Numbered from the stretch's first letter, positions 35,842 to 46,480 are shown. The stretch is DNA of 64,000 nt from Welwitschia mirabilis (GCA_051453625.1 JBOZIK010000001.1:79766849-79830848); one strand, 5' to 3'. Made by a program: numbers and translations. The notes: generated from the letters alone by a model not told the origin.

Positions 35842-37076
35842 ATTCATATAACCTTCCATCAACATCAGCTACTAAGGCCTTCACTAAAGATAATTCACAA
35901 GAAAATGAAGGAAATAAATAATACATCCCTTGGCTTGATAGATTAAATACAAATCCTACCTTTGATAAACACTTGAAAGATTTGATGCAAGAAGTCAACA
36001 TCAACCTATCTTTTTAAAAACTTTTACAAAAAAATCCTAAAAATTCTAAGTTATGGAAAGATTTAGTAAGAAGAAAGAAAAAATGTATCATTCCTAGCAA
36101 AATTTTTCTTGTCTAATCGCTTTCCAACTCAGCATGCAAAAATGTCATAAATTCAAAGACCCTAGGGTTGCAATTGTAAGTGTTATCTTAGAAAGAAACA
36201 AAAGAATTTAAAAAGCTTTGATCAACATAGGAGCAAGTACAAACATCATACCTCTCTACATATGTAAAAGACTTGGGTCAGAAAATAGAGTGGAACCTAC
36301 ATCTATCATCTTAGAATTAGTTAATACCTCAATCAAAAAACCATTAGGAATTATCAAAGACCTAGTTACCCAAATTGAGAAAGCTTTTTATCCCATTGAT
36401 GTTTTTATCATTGAGATAGAAAATGATGAAGAATGTCCACTACTTTTAGAAAGATGCTTTAGTGTAACTACCCATTGTATCATTGACACACGATATAGGA
36501 TGATGAGATACCATTTTGACAATAAATAAATTACCATTAGATTTTTTACTGCTACTGAGAAAAACACAAGAACTAAGTTTAAGTTTGAAGATGAATTAAA
36601 ACCTACCTTGTTTTTATAACATCGACTAATATAAGAGAGATTAATCATGCTACATGAATCAAATTTGTATGATAACCCCACTGAAACAAACTGTCTTAAG
36701 TTTGAGGATGAAGAACATATAGAATGGAAAGAAGCTTAATATCTTTACTTAATAGAAAAACTTTTTGAACAGTGCTATCCCACATTTGTCATCTACATAA
36801 TAGATGGGACAATATCCTAGCATATCATCCATGAACTTACAAAATTATTCCAAGGATTAAAATACATGTTTCTTTCTAAAGATCAAATGAAAACTTTAAT
36901 AATTAGTGATCTTCTCACTCCTCAACAAGAATTCAGTTTGATCTCACTATTAAATTCAAAGAAAAATGCCTTTGCTTGGACACATAGAGACTTTGATGCC
37001 ATTCCTCTTTCCATAGTTTAACATAAAATATACCTTGAAGATAATGCTAAACCTGTTAGAAAACCCCAAATAAGAC
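35842..37076 (+). repeat. Gag-end to pol duplication, left copy (1235 bp)
   Basis: Aligns end to end with 37177-38411, equal in length and about 85% identical in a hand-aligned sample of 168 bases. It covers the end of gag, protease and the start of the reverse transcriptase region. The copies are separated only by a 100-N gap. A true tandem duplication and an assembly join of two element copies both fit. Confidence 0.85.
36150..36560 (+). pseudogene. Aspartic protease of the gypsy element, left copy
   Basis: A 103-codon open stretch (36218-36529) reads INIGASTNIIPLYICKRLG, then IKKPLGIIKDL, FYPIDVFIIEIE and CPLLLERCF. This is the plant gypsy protease pattern (DLGAS, IxxPxGIxxDxL, PxDFxVxD, PLxLGRPF). 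The enzyme would cut the polyprotein. The catalytic Asp of D-x-G-A-S is Asn (AAC at 36224-36226), and the flap-side LGRPF has become LERCF, so it could not work. This is the longest clean gypsy frame in the window. Its start codon is unclear because gag and pol were one frame. Confidence 0.8.
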
Positions 37077-37176
37077 NNNNNNNNNNNNNNNNNNNNNNNN
37101 NNNNNNNNNNNNNNNNNNNNNNNNNNNNNNNNNNNNNNNNNNNNNNNNNNNNNNNNNNNNNNNNNNNNNNNNNNNN
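37077..37176. other. Assembly gap, 100 N
   Basis: Default-size gap between the two 1235-base copies. Its position exactly between two equal, related segments suggests contig ends from repeat copies were set side by side. Confidence 0.95.
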
Positions 37177-38411
37177 ATTCATATAACCCTTTATCAACAT
37201 CTTCTACTAAGGGCTTCACTAAAAATAATTTACAAGAAAATAAGGGAAAGAAATCATTCACCCCTTGTCTTGGTAGATTAAATACAAATCCTACCTTTGC
37301 TGAACACTTAAAAGCCTTGATGTAAAAATTCAACATCAACCTACCTTTTTGGAAACTCTTATAAGAAAATCCTTAATATTCTAAGTTATGGAAAGATTCA
37401 GTAAGAAGAAATCAAAAAACGTATCATTTCTAGCAAAGTTTTTCTTGCCCAATCTCTTTCCAACTTAGTCATGTAAAAATATCCTAAATTTAAAGACCCT
37501 AAGGCTACAACTTTAAGTGTCATCTTAGAAGGAAAAAAATAATTCAAAAAGTTTTGATTTACATAGGATTAAGTGTAAACATCATGGCTCTTCACATATG
37601 TAAAAGAGTTGGGTTAGAAAGCAGAGTTGAACCTACACCTATCATCTTGGAATTTGCTGATACCTTAATCAAAAAACCATTAGGAATTATTAAATACCTA
37701 GTTATTTAAATTAAGAAAGGATTTTATACCATTAATATTGTCATAATTGAGATAGAACATGAGGGAGGATATCCTCTACTTTTATGAAGAGCCTTTTGTG
37801 CAACTGCCCATTATATCATTGATACATGATCTGGGATGATGAGATACCATTTTTACAATAGAAAAATTACCATTAGAGTCTTTGACGCTTTTCAAAAAGA
37901 CACAAGAACTGAGTTTAACTTTGAAGATGAATTAAAACCAACCTTATTTTTACAACATTAATCAATAGAAGAGAGATTAATCATGCTACATGAACTAACT
38001 TTGTATGATAATTCCACTGAAACAAATTGTCTTGAGTCTAAGGATGAAGAACATGTAGAATGAGAAGAAGCTTAACATCTTTACTCAATAAAAAAAACTT
38101 TTTGAAGAGTGTTGTCCCATGTCTGTCATCCCAATGATAGATGGGATGACAACACAACATACCATCCATGAACTTAATAAATTAACCTAAGAATTAAAAT
38201 AGATTCTTCTTTTTAAAAATAAAATGGAACCTTTGATAATAAATGACCTTCTCACTTCTTAATAAGAATCCAATTTGATCTCACTCTTAAATTCAAAGAA
38301 AAATGCCTTTGGTTGGACATAAAGATTTAGATGCCATTCTTCTTTCCATAGTTTAACATAAAATCTACCTTGAAGATAATGATAAACCTATTAGGCAACC
38401 CTAAAGAAGAG
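37177..38411 (+). pseudogene. Gag-end to pol duplication, right copy, with second dead protease
   Basis: Second copy of 35842-37076. The protease site reads LIYIGLSVNIMALHICKRVG, with Tyr (37560-37562) where the catalytic Asp belongs and Leu for the Ala of GAS. Further stops follow. It runs straight into the reverse transcriptase at about 38411, so this copy is the one collinear with the rest of pol. A clean 9-base inverted repeat (38124-38132 with 38143-38151) lies between protease and reverse transcriptase. Confidence 0.8.
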
Positions 38412-39200
38412 AAAATTTGGTCCTTAAATAAATCACTAAAGATGAAATCATTAAACTTATGGATACTAGAATTATATATGCCATATCAAATAGTGAGTGG
38501 ATTAGTCCTTTAATAGTAGTTCTAAGGAAAGGGGGGAAATGAAGAATGTGCATTGATTTTAGAAAACTTAATGAGGTCACTAAAAAAGATCATTACCTCT
38601 TACCCTTTCTTGATTAAGTTCTTGATAGAATCCAAGGTTATGCCTACTATTATTTTCTTGATGGGTATAGTAGCTATAATCAAATTTGTATAGCAAGTGA
38701 AGAATAAGATAAAACTACGTTCATCTCTTCCTTTGAAATATTTGCTTTTAAATGAATGCACTTTAGACTTTATAATGCCCCTGGAACATTTCGACAAGCC
38801 ATGATGGGAATCTTTTCTGACATGATAGAAGACTCTATTGAAATTCTTATGGATGACTTCTCCATCTTTAGTGATACTTTTGAATAAACTATAGTGAGAT
38901 TAGAGAAAGTCCTAGATCAATGTATTGAGAGTGGATTACATTTGAGTTGAGAAAAGAGTTTTCTCCTTATTCAACATGAAATTCTTTTAGGTTATTACAT
39001 TTTAAAAGAAGGTATTAAGATGGACCCCATAAAAGTTGATATCATTAAAAACCTTAGCCATCCAACTAATGTCAAACAAGTTAGATCTTTCCTTGGTCAT
39101 GCTATTTTTTATCAATGATTCATTTATGATTATGCCAGAATTTGTAAATCTCTCCAATTCCTACTTGAAAAAGATGTTAAATTCAATTAGAATGATTCAT
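38411..39200 (+). pseudogene. Reverse transcriptase of the gypsy element, broken
   Basis: Reverse transcriptase copies the element RNA into DNA. Pieces in order are WISPL, MCIDFRKLNEVTKKDHYLL, FLDGYSSYNQI, DKTTFISSFEIFAFK, LYNAPGTFRQAMMGIFSDM, then ILMDDFSIFSDTF with the MDDF active site (38849-38860), LGYYILKEGIKMDP and VKQVRSFLGH. These are the canonical gypsy domains 1-7 of the Athila/Tat type. The catalytic Asp residues (FLDG and MDDF) are still present, but more than six in-frame stops end translation. RNase H follows without a break. Confidence 0.9.
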
Positions 39201-39680
39201 ACTAACTTGCATTTGAAACCCTCAAAAAAAAAAAAAAATCTCTCCTGAACCTATTATCATAGGTCCCAATTAGAGTAAAGATTTTAAACTTATGTTTAAT
39301 GCAAGCAACATTTCTATAGGAGGGGTTCTTATCCAAAAGTATGAAAATGGTTTTAAAGTTATATCTTATCTTAGTAGAACTTTGTCTCAAGACTAATCCA
39401 AATACACTACTATTAAGAGAGATATATTTGCCATTATCTTTTGCTTAGATCATCTTCGACATTATCTTCTTGATTTTTACATTAATGTTTACATAGATCA
39501 TGTAGCCATCTGCTATCTTACAATTAAAAAAGATTCAAGTTTTAGACTTATTAGGTGGATCCTTCTAATGCAAGAATTTAATCTTACCATCATTGATAAG
39601 GCTAGAAAACATAATAGTGTTGCTAATCATCTTTCTCTACTTTTTTATTCCAATGATGAAACTCCCATTAATGATCTTTT
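39201..39680 (+). pseudogene. RNase H of the gypsy element, broken
   Basis: RNase H removes the RNA strand during reverse transcription. The reading is FKLMFNASNISIGGVLIQKYENGFKVISYLSRTL, KYTTIKRDIFAIIFCLDHLRHYLL, INVYIDHVAICYL, IRWILLMQEFNLTII and SVANHLSLL, the full gypsy RNase H order. The first catalytic Asp (family FxLxxDAS) is Asn (AAT, 39298-39300). Asp in YIDHVA and the HLSLL end are kept. Stops lie between the pieces. Confidence 0.85.
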
Positions 39681-39769
39681 CTTAATGAGTAACTCTTTAA
39701 AATTAAACAAATATATGCTATTTCATCTTCTCATCCCACTCCTTGGTATGCTGACATCTTGAATTACCT

Positions 39770-40780
39770 TATTACTATAAAAACGCCTTAGCATTAGAAC
39801 CATAATCAATGTAAAACTTTTCTCCATAGGATCAGTGATTATAAATGGAATTAACCCCATATTTACTGATGTTGTAAAGTTCAGATTATGTGTAAATGTT
39901 TTTTTAAATGGAAAACCTTAGAAATATTAAAACTTTTCCATGATGGGATATGTGGAGGATACTTTAGTAGCCCAAAGAGAACCATAAACATTCTTCACTC
40001 TAGTTTCTATTAGCCTAATCTTTTTAAAGACTTATTTAACTTTTCTAGAAAGTGTGGAGCATGTTAATGCTATGGTAGCCTAACACATTCTCATGTTATG
40101 CCCCTCAAACCCATACTTGAATGTGAACCTTTTTTTTATTGGGGAATTAACTTTGTAGGCCCAATTACACCACTTTCCAATGAGAAAAATTATATCCTTA
40201 TAATTGTGGATTATGTTACTAAGTGGGTTGAAGCTATTCCTACTACCAAAAATGATGCCTAAACTATTTGCAACTTTGTTCAAACTCATATTTTCTAATA
40301 ATTTAGTTTTCCATGAATTATCATTAGTGATCAATGAACTTATTTCATTAATTACCTCTTTAAAAAATGTCTTTTATCTATTGGTGTTAAACATAGAATT
40401 GTTTGTACCTATCATCCTCAAACCAATGGTAAAGTTGAAAATGAAAATAGAGAAATGAAAAAAATGTTTTAAAAAGTTCATTATGTTAATAAGAAAACTT
40501 GGTCCTCTGAACTTAGTGATGTTCTTTGGATTTCCTGTAATACTTGATGTAACTCTTTAGATTTTTTACCCTATGAACTTGTGTATGATAAAGTGTGTGT
40601 ATTACCAGTTGATGTTGCTATAATTCTTATCAATTCATCCATTAATTTAACCTTATTGAGTTGACTAAAAATCTTAAAATTTGACTAGCCCAATTCGACC
40701 ATTTAAATGAAAAATAGATTCATGCCTTACATCGTTAACTCATTCATGAAACTCAAGCCAAGTTTAGACATGATTAAAAA
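39770..40780 (+). pseudogene. Integrase of the gypsy element, broken
   Basis: Integrase inserts the DNA copy into the genome. A decayed zinc-binding part (about 39930-40080, KCGAC) is followed by HVMPLKPILECEPF and the core: WGINFVGPITPLS, YILIIVDYVTKWVEAIPTTKNDA, IISD, YHPQTNGKVENENREMKK, WSSELSDVLW and PYELVYDKVCVLPVDV. This is the Athila/Tat pattern. The first Asp of the catalytic D,D,E triad (family GIDFMGP) is Asn (40149-40151). The second (ISD, 40329-40331) and the Glu of KVENENRE remain. Several stops and no clean start. Confidence 0.88.
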
Positions 40781-41447
40781 AATTATTCATAAATAGTTTA
40801 AAACTTTTCAAATTATCCTTTTGTATAACACCTAAATACATCTTTTACATAACAAGTTAACTTCTAAGTGATTAGATCCTTATCTTATAGAAAAAGTAGA
40901 CTCAAATGGCTTAGTTGAAATCTTCGATTTAAACACTAGAGAAATTCAAAAGGTTAATGGATAAAGGTTAAAAATTTATGAGTCATCTCTTGATGAAACC
41001 TTGAACATAATTGAAGAATTTATTTTGGAAGCCCCTCTTCATGAGGAGGACCTTCATTTTTCCATTACCTAAATTCTTTCTTAATTCATTCCTTAGGTAA
41101 ACATCACATTATCACTTGAATATCTTTAACTTGATATATGTATTTACTTATAAAGTTTCCATGATTAGTAATATTTTACTTGGACATTTTAATTATAATA
41201 TTAGCTTTATTCAATTTTTAGACATTCGTACATCTATGAACTTTATTTTATAAAAAAGATGCCTTGGTTCTTTTATTTTCTCTAATGATGTGAGTACATT
41301 AGTTGTTTTTGCATGTTCTTATCTTATTACTCATCTTATTCCTTTACTTTTATTCTTACAAGTACTTGGTCATGTGGAATGATATTCTAAAAAAAAAAAA
41401 AAGAAAAAAAGAAAGAATAAGAAAAAGAAACCATTTTCTTTTAGGTT

Positions 41448-41623
41448 ATATCTCTAAGACATGGTAATCATTATGTCCTACTGCAAGTGCACCGAGGAAA
41501 ATATTCCCAAGAGGGGCCTTTAGCAATGTGATATGATAGCTATGGAAACTCCACTATGGGGTTAGTTGGGCATGTTATATGGGTTCTTACTCCTCTGATA
41601 GTGGTTATACTCTCCTCATCATG
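41448..41623 (+). other. Conserved post-pol block, copy 3
   Basis: The best-preserved copy, in its natural place after integrase. It keeps ATGGTAATCATTATGTCCTA, GTGCACCGAGGAAAATATTC, AAGAGGGGCC, GTGATATGATAGCTATGG, ACTCCACTATGGGGTTAGTT and CTCCTCATCATG. The A-rich tract 41389-41430 precedes it. Confidence 0.65.
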
Positions 41624-41690
41624 AAAAAATAAATTGCATTTCGAGGCTACAAAATTAATGGTATCCTTAGTATTATTAGAGGAATTGCTT

Positions 41691-42060
41691 ATTTTTAAGA
41701 CTTATTTTTATTTATTTATTTCTAGTACTTCCACATGATCACTCTACTTTCTAGATTCTAATGAGTGTTTTAATATGGTATCTTGTACATTCTTGTTTTA
41801 AAAAAACTATTTATCTTATCGTTTATTATTTGATAACATTAGCATACTTGACATAATCATAATCATTGCCTATTCGAGTGGAATTTTATGAATTTTTACA
41901 TTATTTCATGCATCAATATCAAGTGATTTTATGATTGTTGCTAAGGGAATTTGTTGGATTAGCATTTAGGATAAGAAAGCAATCTTCTTCATATTCCTAG
42001 TTGTCCATTGTCATTTTTGTTTTTCTTTAGTTGTTTTATTAGATTTTCAAAGTCATTATT
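41691..42060 (+). repeat. 3' region duplication, left copy
   Basis: About 370 bases repeated at 42458-42830 on the other side of a 100-N gap, starting with the same GCTTATTTTTAAGACTT and a TTTA microsatellite. The copies then part: the left one continues like the element at 1490-1700, the right one into a GTCC-palindrome segment. Confidence 0.75.
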
Positions 42061-42357
42061 CATAAATTTTTAGCATCATAATATGGACCTAATTATTTTC
42101 TAGTTTCTTATTATTTATCCATAACTTTTTATAGAGAATTATTGTCTCTTTTTGATAGGTTTCCCTGATCTGATGAGTTCCAATTTTCTATGAGTTGAGG
42201 CACATTTGAGGAGTCTTTGAGCATTACTTCTTTTCATTCCGTGCATTTTCTTCTACTATTACCTTTTCCTTCTCCATCATGTAGTTGCTTTTTAGGTTGT
42301 TTCTTCACTTTTTCCTTGTTTGCTATCTGCTTTCTATTTTTTTTTATATTTTCTAGT

Positions 42358-42457
42358 NNNNNNNNNNNNNNNNNNNNNNNNNNNNNNNNNNNNNNNNNNN
42401 NNNNNNNNNNNNNNNNNNNNNNNNNNNNNNNNNNNNNNNNNNNNNNNNNNNNNNNNN
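42358..42457. other. Assembly gap, 100 N
   Basis: Default-size gap. The first bases after it repeat sequence beginning 667 bases before it. Confidence 0.95.
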
Positions 42458-42830
42458 GCTTATTTTTAAGACTTATTTTTATTTATTTATTTCTAGTACT
42501 TCCACATGATCACTCTACTTTCTAAATTCTAGTGATTTTTTTGATATGGTAGCTTGTAAGTTTCTGTTTTAAAATAGACTTTTATCTTATCATTCATTAT
42601 TTGATAACATTAGCATATTCCAAATTGTCATAATCATTGCCTATTAAAGTGAAAGTTTATAGACTGTTACATTATATCATGCATCATTATTAAGTGATGT
42701 TATGATTGTTTCTAAGGGAAATTTTTAGGTTAGCATTTAAGGTAAGAAAGCAATCTTCTTCATGTTCCTAGTTATCCATTTTCATCTTTTTTCCTTTAGT
42801 TGGTTTTTTAGATTTTTTTAGTTTCAACTT
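42458..42830 (+). repeat. 3' region duplication, right copy
   Basis: Pairs with 41691-42060. It begins exactly at the gap edge, as expected if a contig from another copy of the element, or an overlapping contig, was placed here. Confidence 0.75.
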
Positions 42831-43490
42831 CCTCTCCAAACAACTAATTTAATTACTATCGTCCCATGTCCATTGTCCCCATGATAGAATGGATGCCACC
42901 CCTTCTATATTCTTGGTGAAATTCAAGAAATCTTTCTTCTTCTATGGGTTGGGGGGTTTAGGACCACTTTTTGGGCATTATTCTATACTTATTAGCATAA
43001 ATTTTTCAATTTCTAAGATTTCATGATCTAAATTTATGATGGATTATTTTAATGAATTTTTCATTTTTTTAGATCACAAGTTTTTCCACAGCCATGTTTT
43101 TAAATCATCTAAAATGTGTTATATATACTTTTGTCCTTTGCCTTTTTGATGATACTAATAAATTTAAAGACATCATTTTTTCGAAGATAGCACTACTTAA
43201 GCATGTCACAATAGTCCATTATCACTTTTTCTATAATATGCATACACAGTTTCATTTCATAAGCCATTAAAGTTACATTTTTATGATTTCTATATGTATA
43301 TATCATTCATTTATTCTATAGTGACATGCTTAAGTAGGGGGCTTAGGAAAACTCTTGAGCATTTATATCAGCTACTTGTTGATGATATCATTTTATTACA
43401 TGATTTAATGAAACTTAATTTACATTTTTTCAACATTTTTTTATCTTAGTCAAATTGGCTTCACTTACTTTGTTAAGACTGATAAGGCTA

Positions 43491-43502
43491 AGTAGGAGGC
43501 TA
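43491..43502 (+). promoter_or_regulatory. Polypurine tract before the 3' LTR
   Basis: AGTAGGAGGCTA directly before the LTR start. Equivalent tracts are AAGTGAGGGG at 2184 and GGTGAGGGA at 5711. It primes plus-strand DNA synthesis in live elements. Confidence 0.65.
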
Positions 43503-43950
43503 TGTAATGATGCTAATTTATAGAAATTTGATGATGTATTTTGAGTACTTTTGCAAGACATTCACATAGGTTTTGATGCAATACTGATGACTTTGGAGAT
43601 CTAACAGGATAATTAGTAAAACATGTGATCCTTAGAATTTTTGGTAGTTTCTTAGGCCTATTCTGACACTACATATTTGGAAGAAAGACTTCATGATGCA
43701 AAAGAGTAATTTACCTTTGATTTTGGAGAAAAGGAAGAACATCATCCCATATGTCGTCCCCACGACACGTAGGACAATGAAGCTGCTAATATGGATAGAA
43801 GCTATGGGGCTGACAGTAGCACATGGAGACATGTCAAACATGATGACATCACCTATGTTGTTCCCATAATAGGTAGGATAATAATGCTATTAATATAAAT
43901 AGAACCTGTGGGGCTCATTATGGGGCATGGAGACATGTGGCACATGGTGA

Positions 43951-44221
43951 CGTCCCCTATGTCGTCCTAATGACAGATAGACGACAACTATTTTTGCATG
44001 TTTAAGAAGAAATATCTTTGTAAATGGGGTTAAGCANNNNNNNNNNNNNNNNNNNNNNNNNNNNNNNNNNNNNNNNNNNNNNNNNNNNNNNNNNNNNNNN
44101 NNNNNNNNNNNNNNNNNNNNNNNNNNNNNNNNNNNNCGTCCCCTATGTCGTCCTATGAGAGATAGACGACAACTATTTGTGCATGTTTAAGAAGAAATAT
44201 CTTTGTAAATGGGGTTAAGCA
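43951..44221. repeat. Gap with duplicated flanks inside the 3' LTR
   Basis: 86 bases before the gap (43951-44036) are repeated in 85 bases after it (44137-44221), both running from CGTCCCCTATGTCG to GGGGTTAAGCA with very few differences. The 5' LTR has this stretch once. The gap is 44037-44136. Confidence 0.9.
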
Positions 44222-44291
44222 TCCCATGTGAATTGTTAGGGTTTTAGTTTCTATCTCTAGGGTTTTGTTTCTAGAACCTCAAATGAAAAAC

Positions 44292-44298
44292 TATAAAT
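44292..44298 (+). promoter_or_regulatory. LTR TATA box
   Basis: TATAAATTCCCTTCC; the last base of the TATAAATA octamer seen in the 5' LTR has changed. Confidence 0.45.
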
Positions 44299-44539
44299 TC
44301 CCTTCCCCTCCTTCATTTCTAGATCATATTTTATGCCTAATACTTGTAATATAGGATTGAAGGGCAAGAGGTCCATCTAGATCTATAGAAAGGAGTTTCC
44401 TTAATGTTAGGCTGAATCTCTTCAATTGAGATGCTGTTATTCTATTTACTAGTGGATGTAATATTCTTGGATACTCTTTTAAATCAATATAATCATTATT
44501 TCATTTCCATTCTCTATGTCCCTTATGATTTACATTGAT

Positions 44540-44678
44540 NNNNNNNNNNNNNNNNNNNNNNNNNNNNNNNNNNNNNNNNNNNNNNNNNNNNNNNNNNNNN
44601 NNNNNNNNNNNNNNNNNNNNNNNNNNNNNNNNNNNNNNNNNNNNNNNNNNNNNNNNNNNNNNNNNNNNNNNNNNNNNN
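44540..44678. other. Assembly gap, 139 N, sized
   Basis: The flanks ACATTGAT and ATAGTTTATATT are 139 bases apart in the 5' LTR as well (33171-33309). The gap length is therefore right and its content should resemble that stretch. Confidence 0.9.
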
Positions 44679-45027
44679 ATAGTTTATATTGGTTAAGAAC
44701 TAGTTGAATTCTCTTCTTAATTGATATAAGTTATAGAGAAGGCTAGTCCTTGTGATAAAAGAATTAGAAACTAAGACATCTCATTCCATTTGCACTTGTA
44801 TTTCATCTCGATTCATCTTACATTGCATTTACTTTATTATTTACTTTTAGTTATTAAAAGATAAAAGACTAAAAATACCTTGGAGAATCAATACTATAAT
44901 TCTAAGACTAATGCCTTTATTGGGATTATGACATTTGGATGAACTCTCATCTATACTAGCATGTGTTTTTTTGTAAGTTATTGGATTTATAATTTTACCT
45001 AAAGAGCTTTGGGATTGTATAAATTTA

Positions 45028-45791
45028 CATTGCAATAATTCTCGATCTTAGATAATGATTTTTAAATAAAGAAATTAAAACTAATCAGGGTAACAAGTTT
45101 TTGGACTTCAAGGAGTGATACTCTTTTAAGGGAGTCCTAATGATGTGGGATTAAACTTCTAGGATGAATAGGATAAATGTGACTAGTTTACCATTTGTCC
45201 CTTTTAGATTGTGTGCAACTGGATTATCAAAATATGTTATGAAGTAATAGTAAATAAAGATAAACTCAAAATAAAGCCTGGGTTTTTTTGGTTTATTATT
45301 ATCATTTCTTCTTTACTTAAGAACTCCTTATCATTCCATACCTTACCATGACCCATACTAGAAATTGTAAAAGCTATACCTCTTACACCATGATATTTGT
45401 GTTTAGTAGGTAATTGAGTGGAGCACAAAAAAAGATAATTTATCTTTATAATAAAGGAATTAAAAAATGTTGATTTTATCAACTTGTGTATGAGAAATTG
45501 TTAAAATGGATTTATTTTTTCATCCTTGTAACTTGTAATCTTTTATATCTTGTAGTTGACTTTTGAGATATGATGTCAATATGATACATGTATTATTTTT
45601 GAAATAAAAAAGTATTTATTTTCTCTTGTATTTAAACATTATATGAGTTATTTATCTTATTTACATTTAAAAGTTACTTAAAAATGTATTTTTGTATGCA
45701 TATAGATTCATTTAAGAATTGTTGGCTTAAATATTTAACAAAAGTATTTGTCAAAGTTAAAGCTTTTAGCTGTTGAGTTTAGGATGTTATA
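45028..45791 (+). repeat. Right part of split chromovirus-like LTR
   Basis: Continues the LTR interrupted at 32320 and matches about 23956-24704: TGATTTTTAAATAA, GGAGTGATACTCTTTTAAGG, ACTTCTAGGATGAATAGG, ATTATATGAGTTATTTATCTT, TGCATATAGATTCATTTAA and GGATGTTATA. No primer site follows, unlike the copy at 23035, so this one was a 3' LTR or a solo LTR. The open frame 45237-45482 (minus) crosses it and is not a gene. Confidence 0.8.
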
Positions 45792-46480
45792 GTATGGTCA
45801 TACAAATGCCTAAAGTTACTTAGGCCCATGTAATTTTTTAGAACTATGAAACCCTATGAACATAGAGTTCTGAACTTCGAATCTTTAGTTTAGTATGTCC
45901 AAGACTTAACCATCATGGCAAATTAATCTTAAATAGAATAAGATCTAATATTAGCATAAGTATAGCATGATTTTATAAAATCATTAGGTATGGTTATTTT
46001 ATGCTAAAAGAAGGGTAGATATTAAATTTTTAGTGATAAAATATATTTATAAAAAAAGTCTTAGCATCTAAAAAAATATATTTAACTTATATGTATTTAG
46101 AAGAAAATTATGAAAAGAGGAAAGTATTATTCAAGAAAGATAGTAAAAGTAAGTGAAAAGATCATAAAGGTAAATATATGAAATATCCCCAAGAATTATA
46201 ATTTAAAAAAATATTAATTACTACCATTAAAGTAGAAATATTAAAATATTATATGGGTAAAGATATCAAGACATTTATATTTTAAATTTATCTAAAAGAC
46301 AGAATAACACACTTGCTAATTTCTAAATTAAAGCACATAACCTTAAAATTATTAAGAAAGAAACTATAAAAAAAAGAATGAAAGAAATACTAAGCTAATA
46401 GGAAAAGTAATTTTAGAATAAAAATAAAATATATTAGAAACATGATGGAGATTTTACAACATTAATGTATGACCATTGTT
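45792..46480. other. Junction stretch, unassigned
   Basis: From LTR end into A-rich sequence. No reading frame and no transposon end recognised. Confidence 0.35.

Larger units (their letters stand above)
40781..43490 (+). other. 3' region of the gypsy element, non-coding
   Basis: About 2.7 kb between integrase and 3' LTR. Athila-group elements may carry an env-like gene here; I see none. It holds the integrase tail to about 41000, an A-rich tract (41389-41430), the conserved post-pol block (41448-41623), a duplicated segment around a 100-N gap, a CGTCCCATGTCC...CCCCATGATAG palindromic motif near 42860, and T-rich sequence up to the purine tract. Confidence 0.6.
32321..45027 (+). mobile_element. 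Complete but dead Athila/Tat-like gypsy retrotransposon
   Basis: The element has 5' LTR (32321-33658), primer site, leader, gag, protease, reverse transcriptase, RNase H, integrase, a non-coding 3' region, purine tract and 3' LTR (43503-45027). Flanking bases TATTG (32316-32320) and CATTG (45028-45032) fit a 5-base target duplication with one transition. The uninterrupted LTR copy at 23035-24704 shows the target continuing across the insertion. Primer site type, MDDF in reverse transcriptase and integrase GINFVGP...DYVTKWVEAIPT point to the Athila/Tat group. All coding parts carry stops. Four gaps lie inside, and three of the four come with flanking duplications, so the stated 12.7 kb length is inflated. 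Confidence 0.85.
43503..45027 (+). repeat. 3' LTR of the gypsy element, two gaps inside
   Basis: Matches the 5' LTR throughout, from TGTAATGATGC to AAATTTA. The stated length of 1525 falls to 1339, against 1338 for the 5' LTR, if the 100-N gap and one copy of the 85-86-base sequence flanking it are removed. The second gap (44540-44678) already has the right length. Confidence 0.85.

Noticed and set aside
35699-36004. 101-codon minus-strand open frame
   Set aside because: Antisense of the plus-strand gag end; the plus strand carries the conserved words shared with 3338-3600 and 37177-37380.
36388-36681. 97-codon minus-strand open frame
   Set aside because: Antisense shadow of the plus-strand protease.
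36956-37339. 127-codon minus-strand open frame
   Set aside because: Crosses the 100-N gap and is antisense to gag-pol.
42217-42525. 102-codon plus-strand frame with a hydrophobic start, looked at as an env-like remnant
   Set aside because: A third of it is gap N; the rest is T-rich sequence that reads as Phe/Leu/Ser by composition alone, and no conserved env-like feature is seen.
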